This document shows, piece by piece, positions 1-8,076 of a stretch of 64,000 nucleotides of DNA. The DNA comes from Actinomycetota bacterium. Lineage in GTDB: Bacteria; Actinomycetota; Acidimicrobiia; Acidimicrobiales; Ilumatobacteraceae. The notes below the pieces were generated by a model. That model was not told the origin of the DNA. It did no database searches and was given only the letters and a program-made list of their open reading frames with translations. A program made the translations under genes and the position numbers. Where the stretch lies: positions 1 to 64,000 of the forward strand of contig JACQZZ010000048.1 of NCBI GenBank assembly GCA_016213625.1, in the 5' to 3' direction. Each line of letters starts with the position of its first letter. Positions within the stretch are counted from its first letter, which is position 1.

Positions 1-1049
1 CTGTCGCAGCCGGGCGCGTACACCTCGACGTCGAAGCTGCGGTGGTGGCTCTGGCCCATGTCACCGGTGCAGATCTCGATGATCCGGTAGGGCAGCTCGA
101 GCGCGGCGATCAGCCGCTCGGCGCGTCCCACCATCTCCTGCAGCAGATCGGGCGCCTCCTCGGGCGCCGCAACGGCGAGGATCTCGACCTTGTCGAACTC
201 GTGGGCGCGCAGCATGCCGCGCGTGTCGCGGCCCGCCGAGCCGGCCTCACGTCGGTAGCAGGGCGTGTACGCCATCATCCGGATGGGCAACTGGTCGCTG
301 TCGATGACCTCGCCGCCGTAGATGGACGTGAGCGGCACCTCGGCCGTGGGGATGCACCACAGGTCGTCGCGCTCGATCGCGTAGGCGTCGTCGGCGAACT
401 TCGGCAGCTGGCCAGTGGCGGTGAGCGTCGCCGTGGTGACGAGCGACGGCGGACGGATCTCCTCGAACGCGTCGCTGTTCGAGTCGAGCGCGAACTGGCA
501 CAGCGCCCGGGCCAGCGTCGCACCGAGGCCGCGCTGCATGGTGAACATCGCGCCGCTGATCTTGGTGGCGCGCTCGTTGTCGAGGATGCCCAGGGCCGTC
601 GCGGTCTCCCAGTGCGGGACCCGCTGGTGCTCGGGGAACTCGGCCGGCATGTTGTTCGGGCCCACCACCACCGGATTGTCGTGGTCGTCCCGGCCGTCGG
701 GCGCGTCGGGGTGCGGCAGGTTGGGGATGCGCAGCAGCAGCTCACGCAGCGCGGCGTTCAGCTCGTCGGCTTCGGCAGCGAGCGCCCGTTCGTGGTCGCC
801 CAGCTCGCGGCTCGCGGCCTGCAGCGCCTCGGCCCCGGCGGCATCGCCGTCGCGACGCTTCGCACCCACCCGCTTCGACAGGTCGTTGACCTCGGCGCGC
901 ACGGTGTCGCGCTGGGACTGCAGCTCGCGGACCCGGCCCTCCAGCGAGATGGCCTCGCTCAGCTGCTCGAGCAGCTCGGGCTTGTTGCGGCGCGCCAAGG
1001 CGGCACGCACACCCTCGGGATCCTGGCGGAGCAGTCGGACATCGATCAC
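1..1049 (-). CDS. serS: Seryl-tRNA synthetase, C-terminal part cut by window start
   Basis: Class II aminoacyl-tRNA synthetase that charges tRNA-Ser in the cytoplasm. About 350 N-terminal residues are visible; the rest lies before base 1. The N-terminus (VIDVRLLRQDPEGVRAAL) is the typical start of the family's tRNA-binding coiled-coil arm, and class II motif 2 is clear around 230-275 (CYRREAGSAGRDTR). The GTG at 1049 is chosen because TAGCCT lies 7 nt upstream of it, so the mRNA is probably leaderless. The gene is divergent from the ABC exporter, with a twin palindrome between them. Identification is firm. Confidence 0.95.
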   Translation of the reverse strand, partial: MIDVRLLRQDPEGVRAALARRNKPELLEQLSEAISLEGRVRELQSQRDTVRAEVNDLSKRVGAKRRDGDAAGAEALQAASRELGDHERALAAEADELNAALRELLLRIPNLPHPDAPDGRDDHDNPVVVGPNNMPAEFPEHQRVPHWETATALGILDNERATKISGAMFTMQRGLGATLARALCQFALDSNSDAFEEIRPPSLVTTATLTATGQLPKFADDAYAIERDDLWCIPTAEVPLTSIYGGEVIDSDQLPIRMMAYTPCYRREAGSAGRDTRGMLRAHEFDKVEILAVAAPEEAPDLLQEMVGRAERLIAALELPYRIIEICTGDMGQSHHRSFDVEVYAPGCD

Positions 1050-1056
1050 GTCAGCC

Positions 1057-1062
1057 AGGCTA
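1057..1062 (-). promoter_or_regulatory. Predicted -10 element of serS (leaderless)
   Basis: TAGCCT on the minus strand ends 7 nt before the serS GTG. It matches TANNNT, and no Shine-Dalgarno sequence is present. This is inference from spacing and composition only. Confidence 0.5.
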
Positions 1063-1082
1063 GTGCGACCCCCCGTTCCGCC

Positions 1083-1114
1083 GAACTTAAGTTCCGACGT
1101 CGGAACTCAAGTTC
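1083..1114. promoter_or_regulatory. Twin palindromic operator between serS and ABC exporter
   Basis: GAACTTAAGTTC (1083-1094) is followed by GAACTCAAGTTC (1103-1114), with centres exactly 20 bp apart. The 32 bp together are almost a perfect inverted repeat because the middle is CCGACGTCGG. Each unit covers the position expected for the -35 of one of the two divergent promoters, whose -10 candidates are at 1057-1062 and 1129-1134. The same arrangement occurs at 51164-51195. This suggests two regulator dimers on one face of the helix. The regulator is unknown. Confidence 0.6.
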
Positions 1115-1128
1115 GCGTGCTTGGACGC

Positions 1129-1134
1129 TAGCGT
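1129..1134 (+). promoter_or_regulatory. Predicted -10 element of the ABC exporter operon
   Basis: TAGCGT ends 8 nt before the GTG at 1143, and no Shine-Dalgarno sequence precedes the start. This fits a leaderless transcript. Confidence 0.45.
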
Positions 1135-1142
1135 CGGGCGAC

Positions 1143-2051
1143 GTGACGGCGGTGGAGGTGATCGGGCTCTCGGTGCGCTACGGCGACCTGCAGGCGGTGC
1201 GCGACGTGTCGTTCACCGCCGAGCCCGGCCAGGTCACCGCAGTGCTCGGGCCGAACGGCGCCGGCAAGACCAGCACGATCGAGGTGTGCGAGGGCTATCG
1301 CCGCGCGGCCGCCGGCACCGTGCGGGTGCTCGGCCTCGACCCCGCCACGCACCAGCGACAGCTCGGCGAACGCATCGGCGTGATGCTGCAGGAGGGCGGG
1401 GTGTACCCGAGCGCACGGGTGCTCGACACCGTGCGCCACTACTGCGCGCTCTACGGCAAGGGCGCCGTGGCCGACGACCTGGTCGCGCAAGTGGGGCTCA
1501 CGTCGCGGGCCAAGGCCACCTGGCGACGCCTTTCGGGCGGCGAGCAGCAACGCCTGTCGCTGGCGCTCGCGATGGCGGCTCGACCCGAGGTGGCCTTCCT
1601 CGACGAACCCACCTCCGGGGTCGACGTGAACGGTCGCGACACCATCCGCGGCATCGTCCGCGATCTAGCCCGCGAGGGTTGCGCCGTGGTGCTGGCCACG
1701 CACGAACTCGACGAGGCCGAGCGGCTCGCCGACCGCGTGGTCATCTTCGACGGCGGCCAGGTCATCGCCAACGGCACGCTGGCCGAGCTGCGCAAGGGGC
1801 ACGACGAGATCCGCTTCCGCAGCGACCCGCACCTCGACCTGCCGGCGCTCGCCATCGCCATCGGCATGGTGGCCAGCCAGGTGGGCCCCGACGAATACGT
1901 CATCGACGCGCCGCCGCACCCACGCCTGATGGCTCAACTCACCGCGTGGCTCGCCGAGCAGGGCCACCCCATCGCCGACCTGCGCGCCGGAGGCCAGCGG
2001 CTGGAGGACGTCTTCCGGCGCCTCACCGCCAAGCAGGGTGACGCCCCGTGA
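1143..2051 (+). CDS. ABC exporter ATP-binding protein (DrrA-like)
   Basis: ATPase of an ABC-2-type exporter, 302 aa, cytoplasmic and membrane-associated through the permease encoded next. It shows Walker A (GPNGAGKTS, about residue 36), signature LSGGEQQRL, Walker B VAFLDEPTSG and the switch His in ATHELDEAE. The C-terminal 90 residues form the accessory domain usual in DrrA/NodI-type ATPases. The reading frame is open far upstream, but GTG at 1143 is preferred: it follows a TAGCGT hexamer and the protein then starts right at the nucleotide-binding domain. It overlaps the permease by 4 bp (GTGA). The substrate is unknown; DrrA relatives export drugs or lipids. Confidence 0.9.
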   Translation: MTAVEVIGLSVRYGDLQAVRDVSFTAEPGQVTAVLGPNGAGKTSTIEVCEGYRRAAAGTVRVLGLDPATHQRQLGERIGVMLQEGGVYPSARVLDTVRHYCALYGKGAVADDLVAQVGLTSRAKATWRRLSGGEQQRLSLALAMAARPEVAFLDEPTSGVDVNGRDTIRGIVRDLAREGCAVVLATHELDEAERLADRVVIFDGGQVIANGTLAELRKGHDEIRFRSDPHLDLPALAIAIGMVASQVGPDEYVIDAPPHPRLMAQLTAWLAEQGHPIADLRAGGQRLEDVFRRLTAKQGDAP

Positions 2052-2773
2052 GCCGTTTCCTCACCCAGCTGCGCACCGAGCTGCAGCTCACGTTGCGCAA
2101 CGGCGAGCAACTGCTGTTGACGCTGGGCATCCCGGTGATGCTGCTGGTGTTCTTCAGCCTGGTCGACGTGCTGCCCACCGGCACCGACGATCCGGTCGAC
2201 TTTCTCGCGCCCGGCATCCTGGCGTTGGCCGTGATGAGCACGTCGATGGTGGCCCTCGGCATCGCCACCGGCTTCGAGCGCAGCTATCACGTGCTGAAGC
2301 GCCTCGGGGTCACCCCGCTCGGCCGCCCGCGATTGGTGGCGGCCAAGATCGGCGCCGTCGCCGTGGTCGAGCTGGTGCAGTTCGCCGTGCTCGTGCCGGT
2401 GGCCTTCGCACTCGGGTGGTCGCCGTCGCCCGCCAACTGGGCCCTGGCGGTGTGCGCGGTGGTGTTGGGCACGACCGCCTTCGCCGGCATCGGACTCACG
2501 CTCGCTGGTCGGCTGCGAGGCGAGATCAACCTCGCCGCCCAGAACGGGCTGTATCTCGTCCTGCTGTTGCTGGGCGGCATGGTCATCCCGTTCGCCAAGC
2601 TGCCGAGCGGCATCCGGGCAGTGGCCCATGGCCTTCCCTCGGGTGCCCTCGCCGACGTGTTGCGCGAAACCCTCGGCGGGGCGGGCTCGCAGCCCACCAC
2701 GAGCTGGATCGTGCTCGCCGTGTGGGCCGTGGTGATGCCCGTGGTGGCCGCCGCCGTGTTCCGCTGGGACTGA
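2048..2773 (+). CDS. ABC-2 type exporter permease
   Basis: Membrane subunit of the exporter, 241 aa, translationally coupled to the ATPase by GTGA. About six hydrophobic segments are visible, beginning with the one at residues 20-40 (LLLTLGIPVMLLVFFSLVDV) and ending near the C-terminus. The motif region ending in GGMVIPFAKLP is typical of ABC-2 permeases. Two genes with one NBD and one membrane protein imply a 2+2 complex. It ends 10 bp before the convergent acyl-CoA dehydrogenase gene. Substrate cannot be told from sequence. Confidence 0.88.
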   Translation: MSRFLTQLRTELQLTLRNGEQLLLTLGIPVMLLVFFSLVDVLPTGTDDPVDFLAPGILALAVMSTSMVALGIATGFERSYHVLKRLGVTPLGRPRLVAAKIGAVAVVELVQFAVLVPVAFALGWSPSPANWALAVCAVVLGTTAFAGIGLTLAGRLRGEINLAAQNGLYLVLLLLGGMVIPFAKLPSGIRAVAHGLPSGALADVLRETLGGAGSQPTTSWIVLAVWAVVMPVVAAAVFRWD

Positions 2774-2782
2774 CCGGCGCGT

Positions 2783-4003
2783 TCAGCGCGACGGATTGCG
2801 CAACAGATCGCTGAAGGCGACATCGGCGTCGAGCACCGGTTCCTTCGCCAGACCCAGCACGCGTTCGCCGAGAGTGTTGCGCTGGATCTCGTCGGTGCCA
2901 CCACCCAACGACATGCCACGGCAGTTGAGCACGTGGTATTGCCAGTAGTCGGCTTCCACGTCATCGGCCTCCCAGCCGACCGCACCGGGGAACTGCAGCG
3001 ACGCGGCGATGTCGGCGGCGAGCCGACCCTGTCGGGTGCGCCACAGCTTGCCGATGCTCGGGTGAGCGCGGCGCTCGCCGAGCCAGCGCATGATCCGTTC
3101 GCCGGAGTACGCGAGCGCGAGCTGCTGGCGCACCACGGGATCGTCCTGGCGACCGACACGCTGAGCGAGCCGGACCAACTGCGGCACCGGCAGCGGATTG
3201 CGGCCGGTCTTGCGCTGCTCGTCGCGGCTGCCCATCACCGAGTTGGTGCCGGTGGCCACTCGCTCGTGCGCGAGCAACGCGGTGCCCATCCGCCAGCCGT
3301 CGTGCAGGTCGCCGACCACCCAGTCGACCGGCACGCGCGCCTCGTCGATGAACACCTCGTTGAACTCCGCCACACCGGTCATCTGCCGAAGCGGGCGCAC
3401 CGTGACACCCGGCTGGCCCATCGGCAGGACGAACATCGTGATCCCCCGATGCTTCGGCATCGACGGGTCGGTCCGCGCGAGCAGGATCGCCAGATCCGCG
3501 TGCTGCGCACCCGAGGTCCACACCTTCTGGCCCGTGATCACCCACTCGTCGCCGTCGCGTTCGGCACGTGTGGCCAACGAGGCGAGGTCGGACCCGGCGT
3601 TCGGCTCCGAGTAGAGCTGGCACCAGATCTCGTCACCGCGCAGGCCGGGCCGAAGGAATCGCTGCTGCAGCGCGGGCGCGCAGTGATCGCGCACCACCGG
3701 CAGTGCCATCCCGATGCCGATGCCGAACACGGCCTCGACGGAGGGCACTCGACCGCGGCTCTCCTCCTGATAGATGCGGTGCAACTCGGGCTGGTCGCCG
3801 AGACCGCCCGCCTCGACCGGGTAGCCGAAGCCGGCAAGACCCGCGTCGTAGAGCGCGGCGCGCCACGCCCTGGCGCGCGTGACCTGTCGAGGGTCGTCGT
3901 CGCCATCCGACGCACCCACAGGTTCATCGAGCAGCGAGGGGAGGTCGTCGAAGAAGCGCCGCACGTACGCGCGGAACGCGACGGGGTCGGCGGGTGCGTT
4001 CAC
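2783..4003 (-). CDS. Acyl-CoA dehydrogenase family protein
   Basis: FAD-dependent dehydrogenase that introduces a 2,3 double bond in an acyl-CoA, 406 aa, the normal family length. Visible family regions are LYSEPNAGSDLAS and VITGQKVWTSGA (FAD and substrate contacts) and the C-terminal GGGTDEIQRNTLGERVLGL. The frame stays open for 150 codons upstream, but GTG at 4003 overlaps the stop of the preceding enoyl-CoA hydratase by 4 bp (GTGA) and gives the usual N-terminus, so I start there. The Gly at the catalytic-base position of the short-chain enzymes is not resolved, so chain-length or steroid-type specificity is open. Confidence 0.9.
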   Translation of the reverse strand: MNAPADPVAFRAYVRRFFDDLPSLLDEPVGASDGDDDPRQVTRARAWRAALYDAGLAGFGYPVEAGGLGDQPELHRIYQEESRGRVPSVEAVFGIGIGMALPVVRDHCAPALQQRFLRPGLRGDEIWCQLYSEPNAGSDLASLATRAERDGDEWVITGQKVWTSGAQHADLAILLARTDPSMPKHRGITMFVLPMGQPGVTVRPLRQMTGVAEFNEVFIDEARVPVDWVVGDLHDGWRMGTALLAHERVATGTNSVMGSRDEQRKTGRNPLPVPQLVRLAQRVGRQDDPVVRQQLALAYSGERIMRWLGERRAHPSIGKLWRTRQGRLAADIAASLQFPGAVGWEADDVEADYWQYHVLNCRGMSLGGGTDEIQRNTLGERVLGLAKEPVLDADVAFSDLLRNPSR

Positions 4004-4707
4004 GGGCGATGGCCGGCGGCCAAGGCCGTGAACCATGCGTCCGGATCGTCGAGCTCGCCGCGGAGGTCGCGCCACACGGCGCGGACACCCTGCCGACCCG
4101 ACGCGGGATACCCGGCGATGCGATCGGCCAACTCCTGCGCACGCGACGCGACCTGATCGTCGGCCACCACCTCGGTGATCAGCCCGAGCCGCAGCGCCTC
4201 CGTCGACGGAATTCGGTCGGCGAGCAGCGTCACTCGATCGGCCACCGCCGGCGAGTGCCGCAGGTGCAACCACGCCTGGCACATCGGGGCGGGTACGCCC
4301 ATCGCCATCTCGGACACCTGCAGGAACGAGGACTCCCCGGCGACCACGACGTTGGCAGCCAACACCAGCGCGGCGCCAGCGTTGATGGCGAACCGCTCGA
4401 GCGCCACCACGATGGGGACCGGGCAGCGGTAGATGGCCGTGTGCACTTCCACCCACGCCGACACCGGCTCGGCCTTCAGGTCAGCGCCGGCCGCCTTCAG
4501 GTCCATGCCGGAACAGAACGAGCCGCCGGCGCCACGCAACACGATGCAGGCCACCGATGGATCGTCGCCGACGGAATGGATGGCGTCGCGCAGCTCCACG
4601 GCCATCTGTTGCACCACGGCGTTCTTCCGCTCGGGTCGGTGCAACACGATGTCGGCGCGTGCGCCGCACCGCTCGATGAGAATCGTCGGGTCGCTCACGC
4701 CCCGCAT
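4000..4707 (-). CDS. Enoyl-CoA hydratase/isomerase family protein
   Basis: Crotonase-fold protein, 235 aa, first gene of a two-gene operon with the acyl-CoA dehydrogenase, so probably part of one beta-oxidation-like route. The first oxyanion-hole region is GGSFCSGMDL. The second is AINAGAAL, where typical hydratases have GxAxGGG; the following SFLQVSEMAMGVPAP matches the segment that bears the second catalytic acid. The N-terminal ILIERCGARADIVLHRPERKNA is typical. The start is ATG 4707; an internal GTG at 4698 (VSDPT) has CAGGAT 7 nt upstream and is a good alternative. True hydratase, isomerase or hydrolase activity cannot be told apart here. Confidence 0.85.
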   Translation of the reverse strand: MRGVSDPTILIERCGARADIVLHRPERKNAVVQQMAVELRDAIHSVGDDPSVACIVLRGAGGSFCSGMDLKAAGADLKAEPVSAWVEVHTAIYRCPVPIVVALERFAINAGAALVLAANVVVAGESSFLQVSEMAMGVPAPMCQAWLHLRHSPAVADRVTLLADRIPSTEALRLGLITEVVADDQVASRAQELADRIAGYPASGRQGVRAVWRDLRGELDDPDAWFTALAAGHRP

Positions 4708-4711
4708 CCTG

Positions 4712-6073
4712 TCATTCCGCCGCGGCGGCGGGCAGTGTCAGGAGGAACGCTGCACCGTTGGTGACCTCCACCACGTCGAGCGTGCCACCGTGCGCTTCGG
4801 CGATGCGGCGAGCCAGCGACAGGCCGAGGCCGGCGCCGCCTTCGTCGCGGGCGCGGGCGTTGTCGAGCCGGGTGAAGGGTTCGAAGATGCGCTCCCGATC
4901 CTCGGCAGTGATCTCGTCGCCGTCGTTGTGCACGTGCATCGACGCGACACCGTCGCCGCCGCCCACGTTCACCGTCACCTTGGACACCGCGTGGCGACGT
5001 GCGTTGTCGAGCAGGTTCCGCACGGCACGCACCACCAGCGGGCGATCAGCCATCACCCACACCGGCGATTCCGAGTGCACGGCGAAGCGGTCGTCGGCAG
5101 TGCGCTGCACTTCGTCGAGCACGAGTGCTGCGAGATCGAACCGCGCCAACTGCACCGCACGCTCACCGCCCTCCACTCGAGCCAACGCCAACAACTCACC
5201 GGCGAGTTCCTGCAGACGGTCGACCTCGACCATCACCTCGCCGGCGGTGGCGGGCCAGTCGGTGCGATCCGGGTAGGCGAGACCGACCTCCAGCATCGTG
5301 CGCGCCGACGCGATGGGACTGCGCAGCTCGTGTGACGCGTCGGCGAGGAACTGACGACGACTGGCCTCCGACGCGCTGATTCGGTCGAGCATGCCGTTCA
5401 ACGTGCCGGCCAGCCGGTCGAGTTCGGCGGCGCGTTGATCGGCCGACAAGCGCTGGTCGGTGCGTCCGCCCTGGATGGCATCCACCTCGCGGCGCATCGC
5501 GTCGACGGGGCGCAGCGCGCGACCGGTGAGATACCACGTAGCCAGTGCCGACAGGAGCACGAGGATGGGCAGCACGATCCACAACCCGATGACCAGCGTG
5601 TGCACCACCTGGTCGGCCGCCTCCAACGACGACACGGCATAGATGGCCACCCAGTCGAACCCGTACCGAACGCTGCGCGCCACCACCCGGAAGCGGTCTT
5701 CGCCCTGAGCACCGAGTTCCGCGGCAGTGGTGGTGCGGGCCACCTGCGCACCCACCTCGGGGGGCATGAACACGTCGAGCCGCACCTCGGCCGCGAGCCC
5801 CGGCGAGTAGGACAGCACGGTGCGGTCGGGGGCGACCACCTGCACCTGTCCGGTGTTGAGTCCGGTGGGGTTGATCAGCTTGGGGATGACGCCTCGCTCG
5901 GCCAGGCCGGCCACCAGGTCCACCTGATCGCTCAGCGCAGCGTCGGCGTCGGTGATCTGCGATGCCTGCAGCCACTGCACGAGCGCGTACCCCGAGCCGA
6001 CGAGCACCACCGCGACGACGGCGGTGGCGAACACGGTGACCCGCAGTCGTAGTGATCGACGAGGGATGGCCAC
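4712..6073 (-). CDS. Membrane sensor histidine kinase
   Basis: Sensor of a two-component system, 453 aa. It has a membrane segment at about 12-32, an extracytoplasmic sensor of about 125 residues, a second membrane segment at 158-180, a HAMP region, and a HisKA domain with the phosphorylated His248 (FLADASHELRSP). The ATPase domain has an N box (VRNLLDNARRHA) and a G box (GGAGLGLSLARRI). GTG 6073 lies 1 nt after the response regulator stop; the regulator is transcribed first. The kinase-regulator pair is divergent from an HtrA protease, like mycobacterial MprAB with PepD, which suggests an envelope-stress sensor. Confidence 0.9.
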   Translation of the reverse strand: MAIPRRSLRLRVTVFATAVVAVVLVGSGYALVQWLQASQITDADAALSDQVDLVAGLAERGVIPKLINPTGLNTGQVQVVAPDRTVLSYSPGLAAEVRLDVFMPPEVGAQVARTTTAAELGAQGEDRFRVVARSVRYGFDWVAIYAVSSLEAADQVVHTLVIGLWIVLPILVLLSALATWYLTGRALRPVDAMRREVDAIQGGRTDQRLSADQRAAELDRLAGTLNGMLDRISASEASRRQFLADASHELRSPIASARTMLEVGLAYPDRTDWPATAGEVMVEVDRLQELAGELLALARVEGGERAVQLARFDLAALVLDEVQRTADDRFAVHSESPVWVMADRPLVVRAVRNLLDNARRHAVSKVTVNVGGGDGVASMHVHNDGDEITAEDRERIFEPFTRLDNARARDEGGAGLGLSLARRIAEAHGGTLDVVEVTNGAAFLLTLPAAAAE

Positions 6074-6074
6074 G

Positions 6075-6743
6075 TCAGGCGCCCCGCACTCGATAGCCGC
6101 CACCACGAATGGTCTCGATGACGTCGACCCCGAGCTTGCGACGCAGAGCGTGCACATGCACCTCCACCACGTTCTCCGGCCCCTCGAAGTCGTCCTCCCA
6201 CACGTTGGCGAGGATGTCGCGTTTCGGCACCACCTCACCCGCACGGCCCGTGAGGTACTCGAAGATCGCGAACTCGCGCGAGGTGAGGGTGACCTCCACC
6301 CCGTCGACCGTGCAGCGACGACTGGCGAGGTTCAATCGAACCGGACCAACCTCCACGTCGTTGCTGATCTGGCCGCGGGTGCGGCGCACCAGCGCGCGCA
6401 GCCGGGCCACCAGCACGACGTAGGAGAACGGCTTCGACAGGAAGTCGTCGGCGCCGGTGTCCAGCGCCTCGGCTTCGTCGAACTCACCGTCTTTCGCCGT
6501 CAGCATCAGGATGGGGGTGGCGACGCCGCGCTGGCGCAGCTCGGCACACACGCGGTATCCGTTCATGCCGGGCAACATGATGTCGAGGACGATGGCGTCG
6601 TAGGTCTGCTCCGTGGCGTGCCACAGGCCGTCGATGCCGTCGTGCGCGACGTCGACCGTGAAACCCTCGGCCTCCAGGCCCCGCTGCAGCGCGGCAGCGA
6701 GACGGACCTCGTCGTCGACCACCAGCACTCGCCTGCGCACCAT
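6075..6743 (-). CDS. OmpR-family response regulator
   Basis: DNA-binding response regulator, 222 aa. The receiver domain has the acidic pair at residues 10-11 (VLVVDDEV), phospho-acceptor Asp54 (IVLDIMLPG) and Lys in LSKPF. The C-terminal winged helix has TSREFAIFEYL and ETIRGGGYRVRGA, typical of the OmpR/PhoB class. It is the first gene of the pair with the histidine kinase. Direct repeats of CTTCAG in the intergenic region toward htrA are candidate binding sites. The start is ATG 6743. Confidence 0.93.
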   Translation of the reverse strand: MVRRRVLVVDDEVRLAAALQRGLEAEGFTVDVAHDGIDGLWHATEQTYDAIVLDIMLPGMNGYRVCAELRQRGVATPILMLTAKDGEFDEAEALDTGADDFLSKPFSYVVLVARLRALVRRTRGQISNDVEVGPVRLNLASRRCTVDGVEVTLTSREFAIFEYLTGRAGEVVPKRDILANVWEDDFEGPENVVEVHVHALRRKLGVDVIETIRGGGYRVRGA

Positions 6744-6778
6744 TGTCGCACCGGCGCCGTGCTGGTGTTCCGCTGTTC

Positions 6779-6817
6779 CTGAAGAACCGCTTCAGGCGTC
6801 TTCAGCGTGGCCTCAGG
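6779..6817. promoter_or_regulatory. Candidate response-regulator binding repeats
   Basis: CTTCAG occurs at 6790-6795 and 6800-6805, exactly 10 bp apart, followed by CTCAGG at 6812-6817. CTGAAG at 6779-6784 makes an inverted repeat with the first copy. One-turn spaced direct repeats are the usual target form of OmpR/PhoB-type regulators, and this intergenic region lies between such a regulator and htrA. Binding is inferred, not shown. Confidence 0.5.
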
Positions 6818-6839
6818 ATGGTTCGTGCATCATGCACCC

Positions 6840-8054
6840 ATGACGTTGCTCGACGGTCAAGTCTCCTCCCCTGATGAAGCGCCCGCAGAGGTCGACACCC
6901 ACGCCGGCCCTGCAGCGTCACCTCACAGCTCGCCGTTCCCACCACCTCCTCCCCCCGTGCTCGACGCCTCTCCCGTCCGGCGTCGCGGCAACGTGGTGGG
7001 AACGGCGGTGCTGTGCGCCGCTCTCTCCGCCGGTGTCGCCTACGGCACCGTGCAGCTCACCCAGGACGACTCGTCGTCCGTGAGCATCGTCCAGTCTGGG
7101 GCCGGTGGCAGCGTGGCCACCGGCTCCAGCGGGTACGACATCTACGCACTGCTCGAGAAGGTCGAACCTGCCGTCGCTGCCGTCGAGCTCGGTTCGGGCA
7201 ACGGCGACACGGTCACCCCCGTCGCCGCCGGCTCCGGCGTGGTCATCTCGTCCGACGGCCTGATGGTCACCAACGCTCATGTGGTGGAGGCCGTCGACGG
7301 TGCCGGCAACGCCATCGACAATCCGGTCATCACCGTGAAGATGTTCGACGGCACCGTTCGCTCGGCGAAGGTGCTCGGCTCGTCGCCCGACTACGACGTC
7401 GCCCTCCTGCAACTCGACGACACGAGCAACCTCACACCGCTGCCCCTGGCCGACGCTTCGACCTTCAGGGTCGGCGACGAAGTGGTGGCCATCGGCAACG
7501 CACTCGACCTGGGCGACATGCCCACGGTCACCCGGGGCATCATCTCTGCGCTCGATCGCACGCTGGCCACCACCAACACCACCACGCTGCGCGGGCTCAT
7601 CCAGACCGACGCCGCGATCAACCACGGCAACTCTGGTGGTGCACTGGTGAACGCGAACGGCGAACTGGTCGGCATCAACTCAGCCGGCATCCCCGATGCA
7701 CAGAACATCGGGTTCGCCATCAGTGTCGGCACCATCGAGCCACTGCTGGCCGACCTGAAGGCCGGCAAGGAAGTCAGCGCTGCCCCCATCGGCTACATCG
7801 GTGTCACGCTCTCGGAGACCCCCGCCGGCATCACGGTGGAGACGGTGCAGCCGAACACCCCGGCCTCCGGAGCCGGCATCGAGCCCGGCGACGTGATCCG
7901 CACGGTGAACGGCACCGACGTCTCCACCGCCGAGCAACTGTCGGTCGTGCTGCGTGGGCTGGCCCCCGGCACGAAGGTCGACATCGTGGTCGAGCGTGGC
8001 GGTAGCGAGCAGACCATCACGCTCACCCTCGCCGAGCGTCCCACCGACGGGTGA
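6840..8054 (+). CDS. HtrA/DegP-type serine protease with PDZ domain
   Basis: Membrane-anchored trypsin-like protease, 404 aa, acting outside the membrane on damaged proteins. A proline-rich cytoplasmic tail (about 30-45) is followed by a membrane segment at about 51-71. The catalytic triad is visible: His147 (VTNAHVV), Asp186 (SPDYDVALL) and Ser265 (INHGNSGGAL). One PDZ domain fills about 305-395. ATG 6840 is chosen; an upstream GTG at 6807 would put the response-regulator repeats inside the gene. It is probably controlled by the divergent two-component system, as with mycobacterial PepD. Confidence 0.93.
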   Translation: MTLLDGQVSSPDEAPAEVDTHAGPAASPHSSPFPPPPPPVLDASPVRRRGNVVGTAVLCAALSAGVAYGTVQLTQDDSSSVSIVQSGAGGSVATGSSGYDIYALLEKVEPAVAAVELGSGNGDTVTPVAAGSGVVISSDGLMVTNAHVVEAVDGAGNAIDNPVITVKMFDGTVRSAKVLGSSPDYDVALLQLDDTSNLTPLPLADASTFRVGDEVVAIGNALDLGDMPTVTRGIISALDRTLATTNTTTLRGLIQTDAAINHGNSGGALVNANGELVGINSAGIPDAQNIGFAISVGTIEPLLADLKAGKEVSAAPIGYIGVTLSETPAGITVETVQPNTPASGAGIEPGDVIRTVNGTDVSTAEQLSVVLRGLAPGTKVDIVVERGGSEQTITLTLAERPTDG

Positions 8055-8076
8055 TCGACGGCCCCCAGGAACGTCG

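Noticed and set aside
42-2051. Reading-frame extension of the ABC ATPase upstream to base 42
   Set aside because: The first 367 residues are antisense to serS and the ATPase domain starts after GTG 1143, which has its own promoter.
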